A DNA stretch of 64,000 nucleotides, taken from the NCBI GenBank assembly GCA_038214135.1, contig JBBQSD010000016.1, positions 1 to 64,000 of the forward strand, in the 5' to 3' direction. Shown here piece after piece: positions 9,478 to 18,305 of the stretch (the stretch's first letter is position 1; each line of letters begins with the position of its first letter). The notes below the pieces were generated by a model. That model had not been told where the DNA came from, made no database searches, and worked only from the letters and a program-made list of their open reading frames with translations. A program made the translations under genes and the position numbers. The DNA comes from JANLSE01 sp038214135. Lineage in GTDB: Bacteria; Chloroflexota; Chloroflexia; Chloroflexales; Roseiflexaceae.

Positions 9478-10800
9478 ATGGATGCCGCACAGGCGAAGCG
9501 TATTATTGAGCGCAATGCGACCCGTAATTTTGTTCTGAATGTTCTTGATGGCGGCCTGTTCTATTTGGGCCTCAGCCTAGTTTCGCGCTATACCGTCATG
9601 CCATTGATTGTTGAGCGGCTTTCGGGCGAGCGCTGGATGCAGGGGTTGATTCCGATGCTGGCGCAGACGGGCTGGTTCTTGCCTGGCCTGTTCATTGCGC
9701 CGCTAGTGGCGGCCCGCACCCGCCGCAAGCCCATGCTGCTAACAGCAACACTGGCTGAACGGTTCCCATTTCTGATCCTAGGGTTACTCTTGCTGCTGGC
9801 ACCCAATCTGCCGCCGGGAGTGTTATTAACCCTATTCTTTGTGCTGTTTGCGATCCACTCATTTAGCGCCGGAGTTGCTGGCATTCCCTGGCAGGATTTC
9901 ATCTCACGGGTGATTCCCGGCCAGCGATGGGGCATCTTCTTTGGCATCCAGAGTGGCCTTGGTGGGCTGCTTGGCGTTGGTGGAGCGGTGGTTGCAGGCA
10001 TTATTCTGGCACCAGCGGCCTTTCCACCAGCAGGATGGTGGCCAGCTGGCTGGCCAGTGATTGCACCACAGCCATTCCCACAAACGATTGGCGTGCTGTC
10101 GTTGCTGTGCTTTGCGGCCATGGTGCTTTCGTATATCTTCCTGGCTTCGACAGTCGAACCGCCACAGGAAGCGGCTCCCAAACAGCGTATTGGCGATTTC
10201 CTGCGTGGCGTTGGCCCGCTTTTGCAGCGCGATCCCCACTTTCGCATGTATCTGTTCAGCCGCATGGCGATTGCACTGGGGCTGCTCGGCCATAGCTTCC
10301 TGACGGCAGCGGCGCTGGAGCGTTTCGGCCTAAAAAATGAAGAGATTGCACCATTCACCGCTGCGCTGCTGGCTTCACAGGCTGTTGCCGATCTACTGTT
10401 GGGCTGGCTGGCTGATCGCTGGGGCCATAAACAGGTGCTGGTGCTTTCGACGGCACTTGGCATGCTGGCGATTTTCATGGCGGTGTTGGCACCAAGCCCT
10501 GGTTGGTTCATTATCATCTTCATCCTGGTTGGTGCGGCACAGGCTGGCTATATGCTGACGGGCTTTACACTGGTGTTTAGCTTTAGCACGCCAACCGAAC
10601 GGCCAGCCTATATTGGCGTGGCCAATACTGCGATTGCTCCGGTTGCGATTGCAGGGCCGCTGCTGGCCGGCTGGCTGGCAGAGATAGGCGGGTATAATAT
10701 ATTATTCGTGGTTCTGTGTGTGATAGGCCTGATTGGTATGGCGCTGCTGCATTGGGGAGTGAATGCACCAGCCAAACAGGTTGCGGTTGAGCCGGGGTAA
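9478..10800 (+). CDS. Major facilitator superfamily transporter
   Basis: Integral membrane carrier of 440 residues with about 12 hydrophobic segments. The loop motif LADRWGHKQVL, typical of MFS proteins between two helices of a repeat half, lies around residues 306-316; a second charged loop (AARTRRKPM) follows the second helix of the N-terminal half. Start chosen at ATG 9478 with GAGGAGG four bases upstream. The substrate cannot be predicted: there is no drug-efflux or sugar-porter signature, and the protein belongs to the general MFS_1 type. Followed after a repeat-filled gap by an SDR gene on the same strand; functional linkage is not shown. Confidence 0.9.
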   Translation: MDAAQAKRIIERNATRNFVLNVLDGGLFYLGLSLVSRYTVMPLIVERLSGERWMQGLIPMLAQTGWFLPGLFIAPLVAARTRRKPMLLTATLAERFPFLILGLLLLLAPNLPPGVLLTLFFVLFAIHSFSAGVAGIPWQDFISRVIPGQRWGIFFGIQSGLGGLLGVGGAVVAGIILAPAAFPPAGWWPAGWPVIAPQPFPQTIGVLSLLCFAAMVLSYIFLASTVEPPQEAAPKQRIGDFLRGVGPLLQRDPHFRMYLFSRMAIALGLLGHSFLTAAALERFGLKNEEIAPFTAALLASQAVADLLLGWLADRWGHKQVLVLSTALGMLAIFMAVLAPSPGWFIIIFILVGAAQAGYMLTGFTLVFSFSTPTERPAYIGVANTAIAPVAIAGPLLAGWLAEIGGYNILFVVLCVIGLIGMALLHWGVNAPAKQVAVEPG

Positions 10801-10804
10801 ACGT

Positions 10805-10966
10805 TCAGCTATTAGCCACGAAAGCTCTCAGCCGTCAGCCATCAGCCGTCAGCTTTTTGGTGTAGATGGAAAGTAGTTGCTGGTATTCCAAGGTTTCTTG
10901 TTCATCCATGCATCCATTATTGGAAACTGAAAGCTGTGAGCTGTGAGCTGTGAGCTGTGAGCTACG
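10805..10966. repeat. Tandem heptamer repeats (CAGCCGT and GCTGTGA)
   Basis: Two heptamer tracts lie between the MFS and SDR genes: CTCAGCCGTCAGCCATCAGC at about 10827-10850 and four to five tandem copies of the unit CTGTGAG at about 10932-10963. The SDR ribosome site (AAAGGAG) follows directly after the second tract. Confidence 0.7.
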
Positions 10967-10984
10967 ATGTAAAGGAGTTCTACG

Positions 10985-11803
10985 ATGACGTACACACCAT
11001 TACTGGGCAAGGTTGCGCTTGTAACCGGCGCTGCACGTGGGTTGGGGCGCAGTTATGCGCTACGCCTGGCACAGCTCGGGGCCGATGTTGTGATCAACGA
11101 TATCGATCTGTATGCTGCCAAGCAGTACGATGAGCCACTGGCCGAGGGGGCCGAGACGGTCAGTGATGAGATTCGGATGCTGGGCCGCCGCTCGATTGGG
11201 ATTGTCGCCAGCGTGACGGACCAGGAAGCGGTTCAGGATATGGTTGGCCAGATCAAGGCCGAATTTGGCCGCGTTGATCTGCTGGTCAATAATGCTGGCG
11301 GGCAACTGGCTCCCAATGAGCGCAGCTATGCTGCGACCATGCCGCGTGAGGATTATGAGTGGATCATGGGTATTAACCTGACCGGCACGATCTATTGTTG
11401 CCAGGCGGTTGCGCCGCTGATGAAAGAACAGCGCAGCGGCAAGATCGTCAATGTCGGCTCGCAGGCTGGTTTGCGGGCCGGGGCCGAGGGCAATGGCTTT
11501 TTCGCGCACTACAGTATTGCCAAGGCCGGAATTCACCAGTATACCAGGGTGCTGGCCGCCGAAATGGGGCCATATGGCGTAAACGTCAATTGTATTGCGC
11601 CAGGGCTGGTGCTCTCATCGCGGGCATTGGCCGGTGGGCGTGGCAGCGCTGAGGCGCGGGCCAGGAGTGAACCAACGATTGCACTACGGCGGCTTGGCAC
11701 GCCAGAGGATTGCGCCAAAGTTGTCGAATTTCTGTGTACCGATCTCTCGGATTATGTCACCGGCCAGATCATCGTCATTGATGGCGGCATTAACATGTTC
11801 TGA
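10985..11803 (+). CDS. Short-chain dehydrogenase/reductase
   Basis: Classical SDR oxidoreductase of 272 residues, NAD(P)H-dependent, cytoplasmic. The cofactor motif TGAARGLG is at 14-21, the NNAG motif at 102-105, the catalytic Ser at about 159 (GSQAG) and Tyr176-x3-Lys180 (YSIAK). An Asp near residue 39 (VINDID) at the end of strand 2 suggests NAD(H) preference. The long insert after strand 2 (LYAAKQYDE) resembles the multifunctional-protein-2 / 3-hydroxyacyl-CoA type SDRs, so a hydroxyacyl substrate is possible but unproven. Start ATG with AAAGGAG seven bases upstream. Its stop codon overlaps the next ATG by one base (TGATG). Confidence 0.93.
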   Translation: MTYTPLLGKVALVTGAARGLGRSYALRLAQLGADVVINDIDLYAAKQYDEPLAEGAETVSDEIRMLGRRSIGIVASVTDQEAVQDMVGQIKAEFGRVDLLVNNAGGQLAPNERSYAATMPREDYEWIMGINLTGTIYCCQAVAPLMKEQRSGKIVNVGSQAGLRAGAEGNGFFAHYSIAKAGIHQYTRVLAAEMGPYGVNVNCIAPGLVLSSRALAGGRGSAEARARSEPTIALRRLGTPEDCAKVVEFLCTDLSDYVTGQIIVIDGGINMF

Positions 11804-12825
11804 TGCTAAAGAGTTCTATGATCTATCGCACAATGCTGCCATTACTCATCCTGATTGCCACTGCTGCGCTGATCATCCCGGTTGGCCACGCCCAGGAGGC
11901 ACAGAACCAGGCAGGTGTCATCATCCGCTATGGTGATGGGCGAGTACAAACGGCGTGTGTGCGATTTAGCGAACCGAGCATCACTGGCATCGATCTGCTC
12001 CAGCGGGCGGGCATCCCGGTGATCGCCCAATCGAGTGGCCTTGGTGCTGCCGTCTGCAAAATCAGCAATGAAGGCTGCGATTACCCAGCCGAGGATTGCT
12101 TCTGCCAATGCAAGGGCGGCAACTGTGGGTATTGGGCCTACCAGCGGCTGCGCGGTGATCGCTGGGCCTATTCGCCAATTGGCGCATCTGCCAGCCAGGT
12201 TCAGCCAGGCGATGTCGATGGTTGGGCCTGGGGCGCTGGCAGCGTTCAGAGCGGCGCGGCTCCGCCCGTTATTCCGCTTGATCAGATATGCCAGGAAAAC
12301 CCAGTTGCCGCCCCAACCAGCGAAACCCAAGCAGCAACGCCAGTACCAACCCCAGCGCAACCACCGATCACTACCGATCTTGTGTCAACGCCAGCCCCAG
12401 CGCCCATTGCCACATCAACCAGTTTGCCAGCAACAGCGATTGCCCCAAAGCCAACGATCGTGCCAGTTCCAACCGTTATCAGGATCTCCGCCACACTCCT
12501 GCCAACCAACACACCTATTCCAGTTCTACCGAGTGTGCCTGCACCAGCATCCGAACCAGTGTTGGCACCAACAAATATATCAGCACTCACAGCAACGAGT
12601 CCCGCCCTAGCCAATGTACCAACAATCCTTCCGCCAACAAATGCTATGCTGGCAAGCACGCCAACAAGTATCAGCATCGTAATCACGCCAACGAAGCCCC
12701 AACCGCAGCAGGCAGCCTCTGCACCAGGAAGCACAACAACCTATCTCATCTTTGGCATGCTCGTATTGCTCTTGGGTGGCGGGATTATGCTGGCACTGCG
12801 ACGCAATCGTGGAAATCGCCAATAA
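11803..12825 (+). CDS. Secreted Cys-rich, C-terminally anchored protein (DUF4430-like)
   Basis: 340-residue exported protein of unknown function. An N-terminal signal peptide ends near HAQ (about residue 31). A mature domain of about 130 residues has a Cys cluster (CDYPAEDCFCQCKGGNCGYW) followed by a WAYSPIGAS...GDVDGWAWG pattern that resembles DUF4430/transcobalamin-like domains. Then comes a roughly 150-residue Pro/Thr/Ala-rich linker and a final transmembrane helix with a basic tail (RRNRGNRQ). It would be displayed on the outer face, tethered by its C-terminus; no LPxTG-type sortase signal precedes the helix. Start at 11803 overlaps the SDR stop; a second ATG at 11818 is also possible and leaves the signal peptide intact. 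Confidence 0.7.
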   Translation: MLKSSMIYRTMLPLLILIATAALIIPVGHAQEAQNQAGVIIRYGDGRVQTACVRFSEPSITGIDLLQRAGIPVIAQSSGLGAAVCKISNEGCDYPAEDCFCQCKGGNCGYWAYQRLRGDRWAYSPIGASASQVQPGDVDGWAWGAGSVQSGAAPPVIPLDQICQENPVAAPTSETQAATPVPTPAQPPITTDLVSTPAPAPIATSTSLPATAIAPKPTIVPVPTVIRISATLLPTNTPIPVLPSVPAPASEPVLAPTNISALTATSPALANVPTILPPTNAMLASTPTSISIVITPTKPQPQQAASAPGSTTTYLIFGMLVLLLGGGIMLALRRNRGNRQ

Positions 12826-12829
12826 GCCG

Positions 12830-13010
12830 AGCAGTCAGGAGTCAGGAGTCAGGAGATTCTTTGTCGACATGGTCGGTAGTTTCGTAGTTCCGTAGTTTTC
12901 GATCCTTCCCTCACCCCTGCTGCGCCGCCCCTCCCCCTTTGGGTGTGGGGCCGGGGGTGAGGGCGGGTTCCGCTATTCTGACTCCTGAATACTGACTCCT
13001 GTTATAGCGA
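12830..13010. repeat. Intergenic repeat block (heptamers plus CCCTCACCCC element)
   Basis: Contains three tandem GTCAGGA units at about 12835-12856, a CCTCACCCCTGCTGCGC...GGGGGTGAGGG element at about 12907-12962 that can fold back on itself, and GACTCCTGAATACTGACTCC before the next gene. The middle element recurs at about 17618-17670 and 36094-36140. Confidence 0.7.
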
Positions 13011-13018
13011 GAATTCAT

Positions 13019-13639
13019 ATGCGAACAAGTATCTGGTTGGTGCGCCACGGGCAAACAGAACTGAACAAAGCCCGCCGCTATCAGGGAGCCAACGATAGCC
13101 CGCTCACAAAGTATGGGCAGATGCAGGTACAGGCGCTGGCACATCGGCTGCGGCGTATTCCGTTTAGCGTCGCAATCATCAGCCCAAGCGGGCGCGCCCG
13201 CGCAACTGCCGCTGCAATCCTCAGTGAGCGCACTGCTCCGGTTGTTGAGGATCAGCGCTGGGCCGAAACACACCAGGGGCGCTGGGAGGGGCTGACCTAC
13301 GCTGAAGTACGGGCGCGTTTCCCCAATGAGGTTGCAACCCGCTTTGGCGATGCACTCAATGGGCGAGCGCAGGGCGGCGAAAGCCTAGCAGAAGTCCACG
13401 CACGAGTCGGCGCTGGCTGGAATGCCATCCTGCGCGAACACCCCACCGGAAGAATACTGGTTGTTACCCATGCAACCCCTATTCAACTGGTGATGTGTGC
13501 AACGGCCAATCTCCCACCAACCCTACACTGGCGCTGGCGTGTGGATCTTGCCAGCCTGACAGTTCTGGACGTGTATGGCGCCGGGCCAATCATTCGAACC
13601 GTAAACGAAGTCACGCGCCTGGTGCCTGGCGAAGAATAG
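13019..13639 (+). CDS. Histidine phosphatase family protein
   Basis: Phosphoglycerate-mutase-like phosphatase of 206 residues. The phospho-accepting His is in LVRHGQTELN (RHG at 9-11), the proton-donor Glu region is in AETHQGRWEG, and the second catalytic His lies in VVTHATPIQLV near residue 148. Such proteins hydrolyse phosphate esters (for example alpha-ribazole phosphate or sugar phosphates); the sequence alone does not fix the substrate. The pattern WEGLTYAEV is typical of CobC/GpmB-like members. Single gene between two repeat blocks. Confidence 0.92.
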   Translation: MRTSIWLVRHGQTELNKARRYQGANDSPLTKYGQMQVQALAHRLRRIPFSVAIISPSGRARATAAAILSERTAPVVEDQRWAETHQGRWEGLTYAEVRARFPNEVATRFGDALNGRAQGGESLAEVHARVGAGWNAILREHPTGRILVVTHATPIQLVMCATANLPPTLHWRWRVDLASLTVLDVYGAGPIIRTVNEVTRLVPGEE

Positions 13640-13848
13640 GAGTCAGGAGATTCCTTTCCACCATGATTCTGTAGTTCCGCAGTTCTCAGTTTGCGGTTTT
13701 TCTCTTGTCCGCAGATGACGCAGATGACACAGATTATGCGTTCGGTAGTTCTTGGTTCTCGGTTCTCGCTTCGTAATTCTGACTTCTGACTCCTGACTCC
13801 TGAATACTTGGTTCTCGGTTCTAACTTCTGAATACAAGGTTATTAACT
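13640..13848. repeat. Intergenic repeat block
   Basis: About 200 bp composed of GAGTCAGGAG, AGTTCCGCAGTTC, two GCAGATGACGCAGATGAC units, and repeated TTCTGACTCCTGACTCCTGA and TTGGTTCTCGGTTCT units. No gene; it probably carries the promoter of the GNAT gene but none could be singled out. Confidence 0.65.
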
Positions 13849-14532
13849 ATGTCACTATCCCTGATGCGAACACAACTGGCCACGCTCTTCACCCTCGATC
13901 AACACGGGCGGATGCTGTGTGTCAATGAACCAGATGATCCACCAGCGCCACGCCTGTTTATTGGCCGAACAACTGAGGGGGCGATATGGGCCATACGCTA
14001 CGATCTCCCCGATGGTCTGGTTGCGAGCCTGAACGCAATCTGTGCCGCCGAGCCAATTGCCACGCATTTCGATACAGCGCCCCAGTATGCGCCAGTCCTA
14101 CGCTCGCTGCTTGAGGTAGGAGCCGAAGAATATCGTGGACCAGCCTATATCTTCCGATCAGAAATTCCTCATGTCACTGGTGCAATACTGATCACACCCG
14201 AACAGCGAGCGGTACTCGCGCCGCATTTTCCAGAACTTATCGCTGAGTATGCACAACGGGCACCAATCGCGGTAATGGTCGAACAGGGCATTGCTGTTAC
14301 GGCCTGCTGGTGTTCGCGCCAAACCGAACACGCTGCCGAAGCTGGTATTATGAGCATTCCTGATGTTCGGCAGCGCGGATATGCAGTATGTGTCGCAGCA
14401 CAGTGGGGCAGGGCAGTTCAGGCAGCCGGAATGACAGCGCTGTATAGCACATCCTGGGATAATGTGGCATCACAGGGCGTTGCGCGCAAACTAGGCCTGC
14501 ATTTGTATGGCGAGGATTGGCAGATTACCTAG
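13849..14532 (+). CDS. GNAT family N-acetyltransferase
   Basis: 227 residues. The C-terminal half has GNAT features: ISEYAQRAPIAVMVEQG-like core strand, then the acetyl-CoA-binding loop DVRQRGYAVCVAAQWG around residues 175-190 (R-x-x-G-x-A type) and the final TSWDNVASQGVARKLGL segment, as in FR47-like proteins. The N-terminal half is a poorly conserved domain. No ribosome site is obvious before ATG 13849; ATG 13864 (residue 6) is an alternative. Acceptor substrate unknown. Converges with the diguanylate cyclase gene across 11 bp. Confidence 0.8.
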   Translation: MSLSLMRTQLATLFTLDQHGRMLCVNEPDDPPAPRLFIGRTTEGAIWAIRYDLPDGLVASLNAICAAEPIATHFDTAPQYAPVLRSLLEVGAEEYRGPAYIFRSEIPHVTGAILITPEQRAVLAPHFPELIAEYAQRAPIAVMVEQGIAVTACWCSRQTEHAAEAGIMSIPDVRQRGYAVCVAAQWGRAVQAAGMTALYSTSWDNVASQGVARKLGLHLYGEDWQIT

Positions 14533-14543
14533 ACGAGCTTCTG

Positions 14544-15776
14544 TTAACTCATGGTGCGCGAGCCGATCAGCAGAGTTGGTTCAGGAAGCGGAACGGGCGC
14601 AACAATCTGATTACGGCCATTTGCTTTCGCCTGATAGGATGCACGATCAGCCTCATGCATCAACTCTTCACTTGTTTGAATAGATTTGGATAGCATTGCA
14701 ATACCAATGCTGATTGTCGCATGAATTGGTGCTGCCCCTTCGGCATACACAAACTCAGTCGTTTCAATTTCAGAACGAATACGTTCTGCAATAACAATAG
14801 CGTCATCAAGGCTTGTTTCTGGCAGCACAATCGCATATTCTTCACCACCAAAACGGCCAGCAATATCGTAGCTGCGAACATTCTGTGTGATAATCTTGCC
14901 GATTCCCGCAATAACCACATCTCCGGCAAGGTGGCCATAGGTATTGTTGATTGTGCGTAAATAATCGAGATCGCCCATTAGAAACGCAAGTGGGCGATTG
15001 AAGCGTTGAGCACGTGCAAATTCCTCTTCATAACGCCGATTAAAATAGCGCGCATTGAGTAGGCCGGTCTTTCCATCAGTTTGCGCCTCTTCCTGGAGCG
15101 CCGGGACCTTGAGCGCCCGATACATCAATACTAATGGCGAGAGCGCTGGTACTATCAGCCACGGGTTAATTTCCCATAGAACTGCTACAACATAGCCAAG
15201 CAACAACAGCACCATATCACTAAGAACATTTTCTAGTCTCAGCATTCCCGTCTCATGCCAATGCTTACCACGTGCCAGAACGATCGCAATACCAAGCAAG
15301 CTCTGGTTGATTAGCACAAAACAGAATGCGGCAAACGCCTTCAGTAGTACTGGGAAAAAACTCCACATCAAGAATGTATGGCTATCAAGCCAATCGCAGA
15401 GCAATCGTATGAGCGCAGCCGTGATCAGCTCAACCGCAATATTGAATGGCTGAATATACCATGCCCGCAGGCGATGACCATCAACAAAACGCTCTTTCAA
15501 CCACTCAATCACATGGTAGAGCACCACAATAACAGTAAATGTTTGTTGATCCAGAAGCAGCAAACCCGCAAAAACAAAGACTGGCGTCGCAAAATAGGCA
15601 ATATTTGTTGATGGTACTTCCGCATAAAACAACTGGGCAATCGTCGCAAGTATCGCAAAAACAATAAAGGTCAGAAGCGGATCGGCTGTTGGGCTTGGCG
15701 TTGGCAGCGACACAAATGCACAGACTGTACCAAACAGTAATATAGCCGTAACATACAATTTCCCTTGGAGCGACAT
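14544..15776 (-). CDS. Membrane-bound diguanylate cyclase (GGDEF)
   Basis: Makes cyclic di-GMP from two GTP. The N-terminal 225 residues hold about six to seven hydrophobic segments forming a membrane sensor domain of the 7TM type; the GGDEF domain follows. The active-site motif is GGEEY (about 314-318 counted from the upstream ATG at 15788), and an RSYD (RxxD) sequence five residues before it is an intact product-inhibition I-site. Start set at ATG 15776 because GAGG sits six bases upstream; the ATG at 15788 is too close to that site. No EAL domain. It has a 680-bp upstream region with several hairpins, which is unusual for a single gene. Confidence 0.92.
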   Translation of the reverse strand: MSLQGKLYVTAILLFGTVCAFVSLPTPSPTADPLLTFIVFAILATIAQLFYAEVPSTNIAYFATPVFVFAGLLLLDQQTFTVIVVLYHVIEWLKERFVDGHRLRAWYIQPFNIAVELITAALIRLLCDWLDSHTFLMWSFFPVLLKAFAAFCFVLINQSLLGIAIVLARGKHWHETGMLRLENVLSDMVLLLLGYVVAVLWEINPWLIVPALSPLVLMYRALKVPALQEEAQTDGKTGLLNARYFNRRYEEEFARAQRFNRPLAFLMGDLDYLRTINNTYGHLAGDVVIAGIGKIITQNVRSYDIAGRFGGEEYAIVLPETSLDDAIVIAERIRSEIETTEFVYAEGAAPIHATISIGIAMLSKSIQTSEELMHEADRASYQAKANGRNQIVAPVPLPEPTLLIGSRTMS

Positions 15777-16459
15777 AGCATACCTCACAGCGTGGTGCTG
15801 TTCATTTTATAAGAGCATGAAGCCCGTGCTGCCTATCCGGCACGGGCTCATTACGAACTACCTTTGCTCACGGAACCAGAGTAATCCAACCGCTGCTATT
15901 CGTGCCCATCCACGCTCTTCTGATGGGCACATCTATCGTGCCTGGGCGTATGCGATACGCCCCAACCCCGTATAGATTGGATGGAGTATTCATAGTCCGT
16001 CCAACCTCATTTGGCAGGTTCAACGGTGCGGTTATAATTCGCAGGGACGCGCTATATCACATCTGTATAACATAGCACATGTGCCTTGTTGGAGTACTAT
16101 TGCGCTAACATTATAGAACTCACCGATGCTGTCAGTCAACGAAATATTGACAACACAGATATTATAGGCAACTCGGTTATCGTGGAACGGTGCGAACAGA
16201 GGCACTCAGCACCAGGTTATCGGGCGAAATCCAGCGCACACTGGGCATACGTCCAATTTCTGGAATAAGGCCGGCTGGTACAGGGAATAATCTTCTGCGC
16301 TCACCAATATTGATCACTCATATTGTATACCATAACGAGATTACCAGAACTTCGTTGCCAAACATAGGCGCTTTCATGTGTATGTATCTTTAATTTCCAA
16401 CGAAAGAAGCCCAACGTCGATACGTGGGCTTCTTGACAACGATATAGTGCTGTTTGGAG
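15777..16459. other. Gap of about 680 bp with a candidate structured RNA
   Basis: No protein gene. Between 15821 and 15962 three perfect hairpins occur: 15821-15829/15840-15848 (AGCCCGTGC), 15902-15910/15922-15930 (GTGCCCATC) and 15944-15951/15955-15962 (GGGCGTAT). Further out, GGATGGAGTATTC / GTCCGTCC and AACCTCATTTGGCAGGTT can also pair. This could be the 5' leader of the diguanylate cyclase or a stand-alone RNA. No known riboswitch class (c-di-GMP, TPP, ZTP, cobalamin) could be matched by eye. The part from 16080 to 16400 is AT-rich with nothing recognisable. Confidence 0.4.
16404..16434 (-). terminator. Intrinsic terminator after leuB
   Basis: A perfect 10-bp stem (AAGAAGCCCA / TGGGCTTCTT, loop 11) lies 25 bases past the leuB stop; read on the minus strand it runs into TTCTTTCGTTGG. 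It marks the 3' end of the branched-chain amino acid array. Confidence 0.75.
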
Positions 16460-17563
16460 CTAGACATCCACAATTCGCTGCGTGACAGCAGCACCAACTT
16501 TAGCGGTGGGATAGGTTTGTTCTCCAGGTCGGGCAATATCACCAGTGACAAAACCATCTTCTAATGCCTGATTGACGGCTGCTTCAATCGCGAGCGCTTC
16601 TTCCTCCAACCCAAGCGAGAGGCGCAACAGCATTGCTGTGCTGAGAATGGTTGCAAGCGGATTAGCAATGCCTTTCCCAGCAATATCCGGTGCGCTGCCA
16701 TGGATCGGCTCATATAGGCCCATCCGCGAACCACGCCCGCTCCCGATTGCTTCACCAAGTGATGCGGATGGCAGCATGCCCATTGATCCAGCCAGCATCG
16801 AGGCTTCGTCGGTGAGAATATCGCCAAACATATTTTCGGTGACAATCACATCGAATTGGGCTGGCCGCCGAATAAGATGCATCGCACAGGCATCAACCAG
16901 AATATGCTCAATCTGCACATCCGGAAATTCCTCACGCATTACGCGTGTCGTCACACTTCGCCACAGGCGCGAGGTTTCCAGTACATTCGCTTTATCGACC
17001 GATGTGAGCTTGCCACGGCGGCCACGCGCCAGGAGTGCGGCGGCCCGTACAATCCGCTCAATCTCGGCAGTTGTGTAGACACAGGTGTCGATAGCTCGTT
17101 CACCACCCTCAGCGAGTGTTTCGCGGCGCTTCTCACCAAAATAGATCCCGCCTGTTAGTTCCCGGACGACAACAAGATCGACGCCTTCCAGCAATTCGGG
17201 CCGCAGCGGTGAGGCGGTAATTAGGCGCGGATGCATTGCAATTGGGCGAAGGTTGGCAAACAGGCCAAGTGCTTTACGAATGCCGAGCAAGCCCTGTTCT
17301 GGGCGAACCTTGGCCTCGGGGTTATCCCATTTCGGGCCACCAACGGCACCAAGCAGCACAGCATCCGATTCCTTGCATAATCGCAGCGTTTCATCTGGCA
17401 ATGCTGTTCCAGTTGCGTCGATTGCACAACCACCCAACAATGCTGTACGGGTTTCAAAGGTATGCCCAAACCGCGTGGCAACGGCCTGAAGAACCGTATG
17501 GGCCTCAGCGACAACCTCGGGGCCGATTCCATCGCCGGGAAGTAATGTGATAATTGCGTGCAT
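16460..17563 (-). CDS. leuB: 3-isopropylmalate dehydrogenase
   Basis: Oxidises and decarboxylates (2R,3S)-3-isopropylmalate to 2-oxoisocaproate with NAD+, in leucine synthesis; in the citramalate route the same enzyme can act on 3-methylmalate to give 2-oxobutanoate. 367 residues, normal length. Opens with the family signature LLPGDGIGPEV, has the substrate-binding TGGIYFGE and ends with the metal and substrate region NMFGDILTDEASML followed by GSAPDIAGKGIANP. Last gene of the minus-strand array, with a terminator 25 bases after the stop; 110-bp repeat-containing gap to leuD. Confidence 0.97.
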   Translation of the reverse strand: MHAIITLLPGDGIGPEVVAEAHTVLQAVATRFGHTFETRTALLGGCAIDATGTALPDETLRLCKESDAVLLGAVGGPKWDNPEAKVRPEQGLLGIRKALGLFANLRPIAMHPRLITASPLRPELLEGVDLVVVRELTGGIYFGEKRRETLAEGGERAIDTCVYTTAEIERIVRAAALLARGRRGKLTSVDKANVLETSRLWRSVTTRVMREEFPDVQIEHILVDACAMHLIRRPAQFDVIVTENMFGDILTDEASMLAGSMGMLPSASLGEAIGSGRGSRMGLYEPIHGSAPDIAGKGIANPLATILSTAMLLRLSLGLEEEALAIEAAVNQALEDGFVTGDIARPGEQTYPTAKVGAAVTQRIVDV

Positions 17564-17573
17564 AAATGCTCAC

Positions 17574-17673
17574 TCTACGTATTCAGAAGTCAGGAGTCAG
17601 GAGCCAGAATGCCGAACTCACCCCTGCTGCGCTTGCCCACTCCCAATGAGAGCGGGCCAGAGATGAGGGACAT
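17574..17673. repeat. Repeat-filled gap leuD-leuB
   Basis: Holds TCAGAAGTCAGGAGTCAGGAG units (about 17582-17602) and a degenerate CTCACCCCTGCTGCGC...GAGATGAGGGAC element (about 17618-17670). It lies inside the leucine gene array, so it is either transcribed through or harbours a secondary promoter for leuB. Confidence 0.6.
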
Positions 17674-18279
17674 TTATAACGTTTGGACGCGCGCTGGATT
17701 GCTCGTCTCGAATGCGCTGATCGAATCATCTTCGGCAATTAAGAAGCCCAGCTGATCGACGCCATTGAGCAAACAATGCTTGGCAAATGGATCAATTGGG
17801 AAGGTTGTTGTGCGCCCATCAGGGAGTGTGACGGTCTGGGTCGCCAGATCAATCGTGACGGTTGTTGTTGGGTCTTCCTGGGCCAAACTGACGAGTTGTG
17901 CATGTGTTTCTGGATCGACAATGATTGGCAGTAGGCCATTCTTGAGTGAGTTGTTGCGGAAAATATCGGCGAAATCGGTTGAGATTATGGCTTTAAAGCC
18001 ATACCCTTGCAGTGCCCATGGCGCATGTTCGCGCGATGAACCACAGCCGAAATTATTGCCAGCAATCAGCACCTCGGCTCCAAACGCATCTGGTTGATTC
18101 AGCACAAAATCGGGCTTCGGGCTACCATCGGCATTATAGCGCCATGCAAAGAACAGGCCGTCGGCAAGGCCAGTTTTATCTGTCACCTTGAGCCAACGCG
18201 CGGGGATGATCTGGTCGGTATCGATATCGTTGATCGGCAAAGCCGCGATTTTGGCGCTGAAACTCTTGATTGGTTCCAT
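17674..18279 (-). CDS. leuD: 3-isopropylmalate dehydratase small subunit
   Basis: With LeuC isomerises 2-isopropylmalate to 3-isopropylmalate through dehydration and rehydration. 201 residues from ATG 18279, which has GGAG seven bases upstream; the ORF continues further up but without a good start. Hallmarks: DIDTDQIIPARWLK near the N-terminus and the swivelling-domain motif NNFGCGSSREHAPWAL. Separated from leuC by 195 bp that contain two copies of a 43-bp hairpin repeat, unusual since leuC and leuD are usually close or overlapping. Confidence 0.97.
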   Translation of the reverse strand: MEPIKSFSAKIAALPINDIDTDQIIPARWLKVTDKTGLADGLFFAWRYNADGSPKPDFVLNQPDAFGAEVLIAGNNFGCGSSREHAPWALQGYGFKAIISTDFADIFRNNSLKNGLLPIIVDPETHAQLVSLAQEDPTTTVTIDLATQTVTLPDGRTTTFPIDPFAKHCLLNGVDQLGFLIAEDDSISAFETSNPARVQTL

Positions 18280-18305
18280 GATATTTCTCCAGCCTCTGGA
18301 CGACA

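Noticed and set aside
9588..10523. 311-codon minus-strand ORF opposite the MFS gene
   Set aside because: It is an antisense shadow of a long gene; the plus-strand frame has clear transmembrane segments and an MFS loop motif.
15821..16080. Known riboswitch (c-di-GMP, TPP, ZTP, cobalamin) or RNase P/6S RNA in the 680-bp gap
   Set aside because: Short partial resemblances were seen (for example ACGGTGCGG) but the conserved cores and their order do not match; left as an unclassified structured region.
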